The translations under genes and the position numbers were made by a program. DNA of 5,856 bases from Clostridiales bacterium (lineage in GTDB: Bacteria; Bacillota; Clostridia; Lachnospirales; JAITVM01), in NCBI GenBank assembly GCA_031285815.1, contig JAITVM010000114.1, positions 1-5,856 of the forward strand. The letters run 5' to 3'. The notes under the pieces are model-generated. The model saw nothing but the letters and a program-made list of their open reading frames with translations, did not search any database and had not been told where the DNA came from. This document shows positions 5,730 through 5,856 of this stretch, in pieces (the first letter of the stretch is position 1; each line of letters begins with the position of its first letter).

Positions 5730-5759
5730 GTTTTTAAAATACGAAAGGGGAATTTTTTA

Positions 5760-5856
5760 ATGGAAGAAAAATATTGCCAAAGCTGCGGCATGCCGATGGT
5801 ATTAACTAATGAGGAGTACGGGTCAAATGCTGATGGCAGCAAAAATGAAGACTATT
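5760..5856 (+). CDS. Putative zinc-ribbon protein (PF12674-like), C-terminus cut by window edge
   Basis: The 32 visible codons begin MEEKYCQSCGMPM and continue through YGSNADGSKNEDY. This is the start of the small putative zinc-ribbon family I recognise as PF12674, in which a first CQSCGMP knuckle is followed by NxDGSKNEDYCxYC; the second cysteine pair would lie just beyond the window. C6 and C9 are the visible metal ligands. Members are short proteins, alone or fused to other domains, with no established biochemical role. ATG at 5760 is supported by AAAGGGGA (5744-5751) 8 nt upstream. It is transcribed divergently from the rubredoxin-ferredoxin operon. Whether it shares regulation with that operon is unknown. 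Confidence 0.8.
   Translation, partial: MEEKYCQSCGMPMVLTNEEYGSNADGSKNEDY

Larger units (their letters stand above)
5390..5759. other. 370-nt AT-rich divergent intergenic region without a convincing gene
   Basis: It separates the minus-strand redox operon from the plus-strand zinc-ribbon gene. It contains the operon promoter and PerR-like box, one short GC-rich island (5521-5532), several A/T tracts and, nearer the plus-strand gene, an extended -10 element and a hairpin-forming leader. The only open frame of note is a 36-codon plus-strand one at 5528 with no SD, which I did not annotate. Confidence 0.6.

Noticed and set aside
1..5856. Search for CRISPR arrays, insertion sequences, tRNA or rRNA genes and phage genes
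   Set aside because: No regularly spaced repeats, transposase or integrase motifs, cloverleaf or rRNA signatures were seen; all long coding frames are accounted for.

Overview
The window looks like a chromosomal piece from a low-GC, anaerobic Gram-positive bacterium, most likely a clostridial member of the Bacillota. The reasons are AT-rich DNA, strong purine-rich Shine-Dalgarno (SD) sequences, TTG starts, sigma-A-type promoters with 17-nt spacers, short hairpin terminators with T tracts, and an oxygen-defence/electron-transfer gene pair (rubredoxin/rubrerythrin-like protein plus ferredoxin). The species cannot be named from this sequence.

Layout. Positions 1-585 (-) hold most of a PlsC-type acyltransferase whose C-terminus runs off the window. 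Positions 635-2944 (-) encode a secreted S9-family serine peptidase with a signal peptide, an SLH-like N-terminal region, a beta-propeller and a complete Ser-Asp-His triad. The 49-nt junction between these two genes packs a terminator hairpin against the plsC ribosome binding site, and a promoter-like element overlaps the peptidase stop codon. A divergent intergenic region (2945-3157) carries a good sigma-A promoter for the peptidase and weaker signals for the next gene. Positions 3158-4189 (+) encode a 343-aa protein equivalent to the N-terminal half of UvrC (GIY-YIG nuclease, four-cysteine region, UvrB-binding motif), without the RNase H-like and HhH half; it resembles the stand-alone nuclease Cho. 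It converges on a two-gene operon, with one hairpin terminator (4209-4252) lying between the two convergent ends.

The operon (5389 down to 4258, minus strand) encodes a 215-aa rubredoxin / ferritin-like / rubredoxin protein and, 4 nt later, a 159-aa ferredoxin-like protein with a helical C-terminal extension. Its promoter is close to consensus (TTGACT-17-TATAAT), and the -10 lies inside a sequence matching the PerR box at 12 of 14 defined positions. A peroxide- or metal-responsive repressor control is therefore plausible. The 370-nt, very AT-rich divergent region upstream holds no convincing gene. It ends in a structured leader in front of a zinc-ribbon protein (PF12674-like), which starts at 5760 and is cut by the window end.

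How the genes may work together: only the rubredoxin-type protein and the ferredoxin look like a functional unit (an electron relay for oxygen or peroxide defence). The peptidase, the half-UvrC nuclease and the acyltransferase look like independent housekeeping or accessory functions. I see no mobile element, CRISPR array, rRNA, tRNA or phage gene. The region is mostly ordinary. The points of interest are the half-UvrC, the unusual cysteine spacing in the ferredoxin, the apparent loss of diiron ligands in the rubrerythrin-like core, and the regulatory overlaps.
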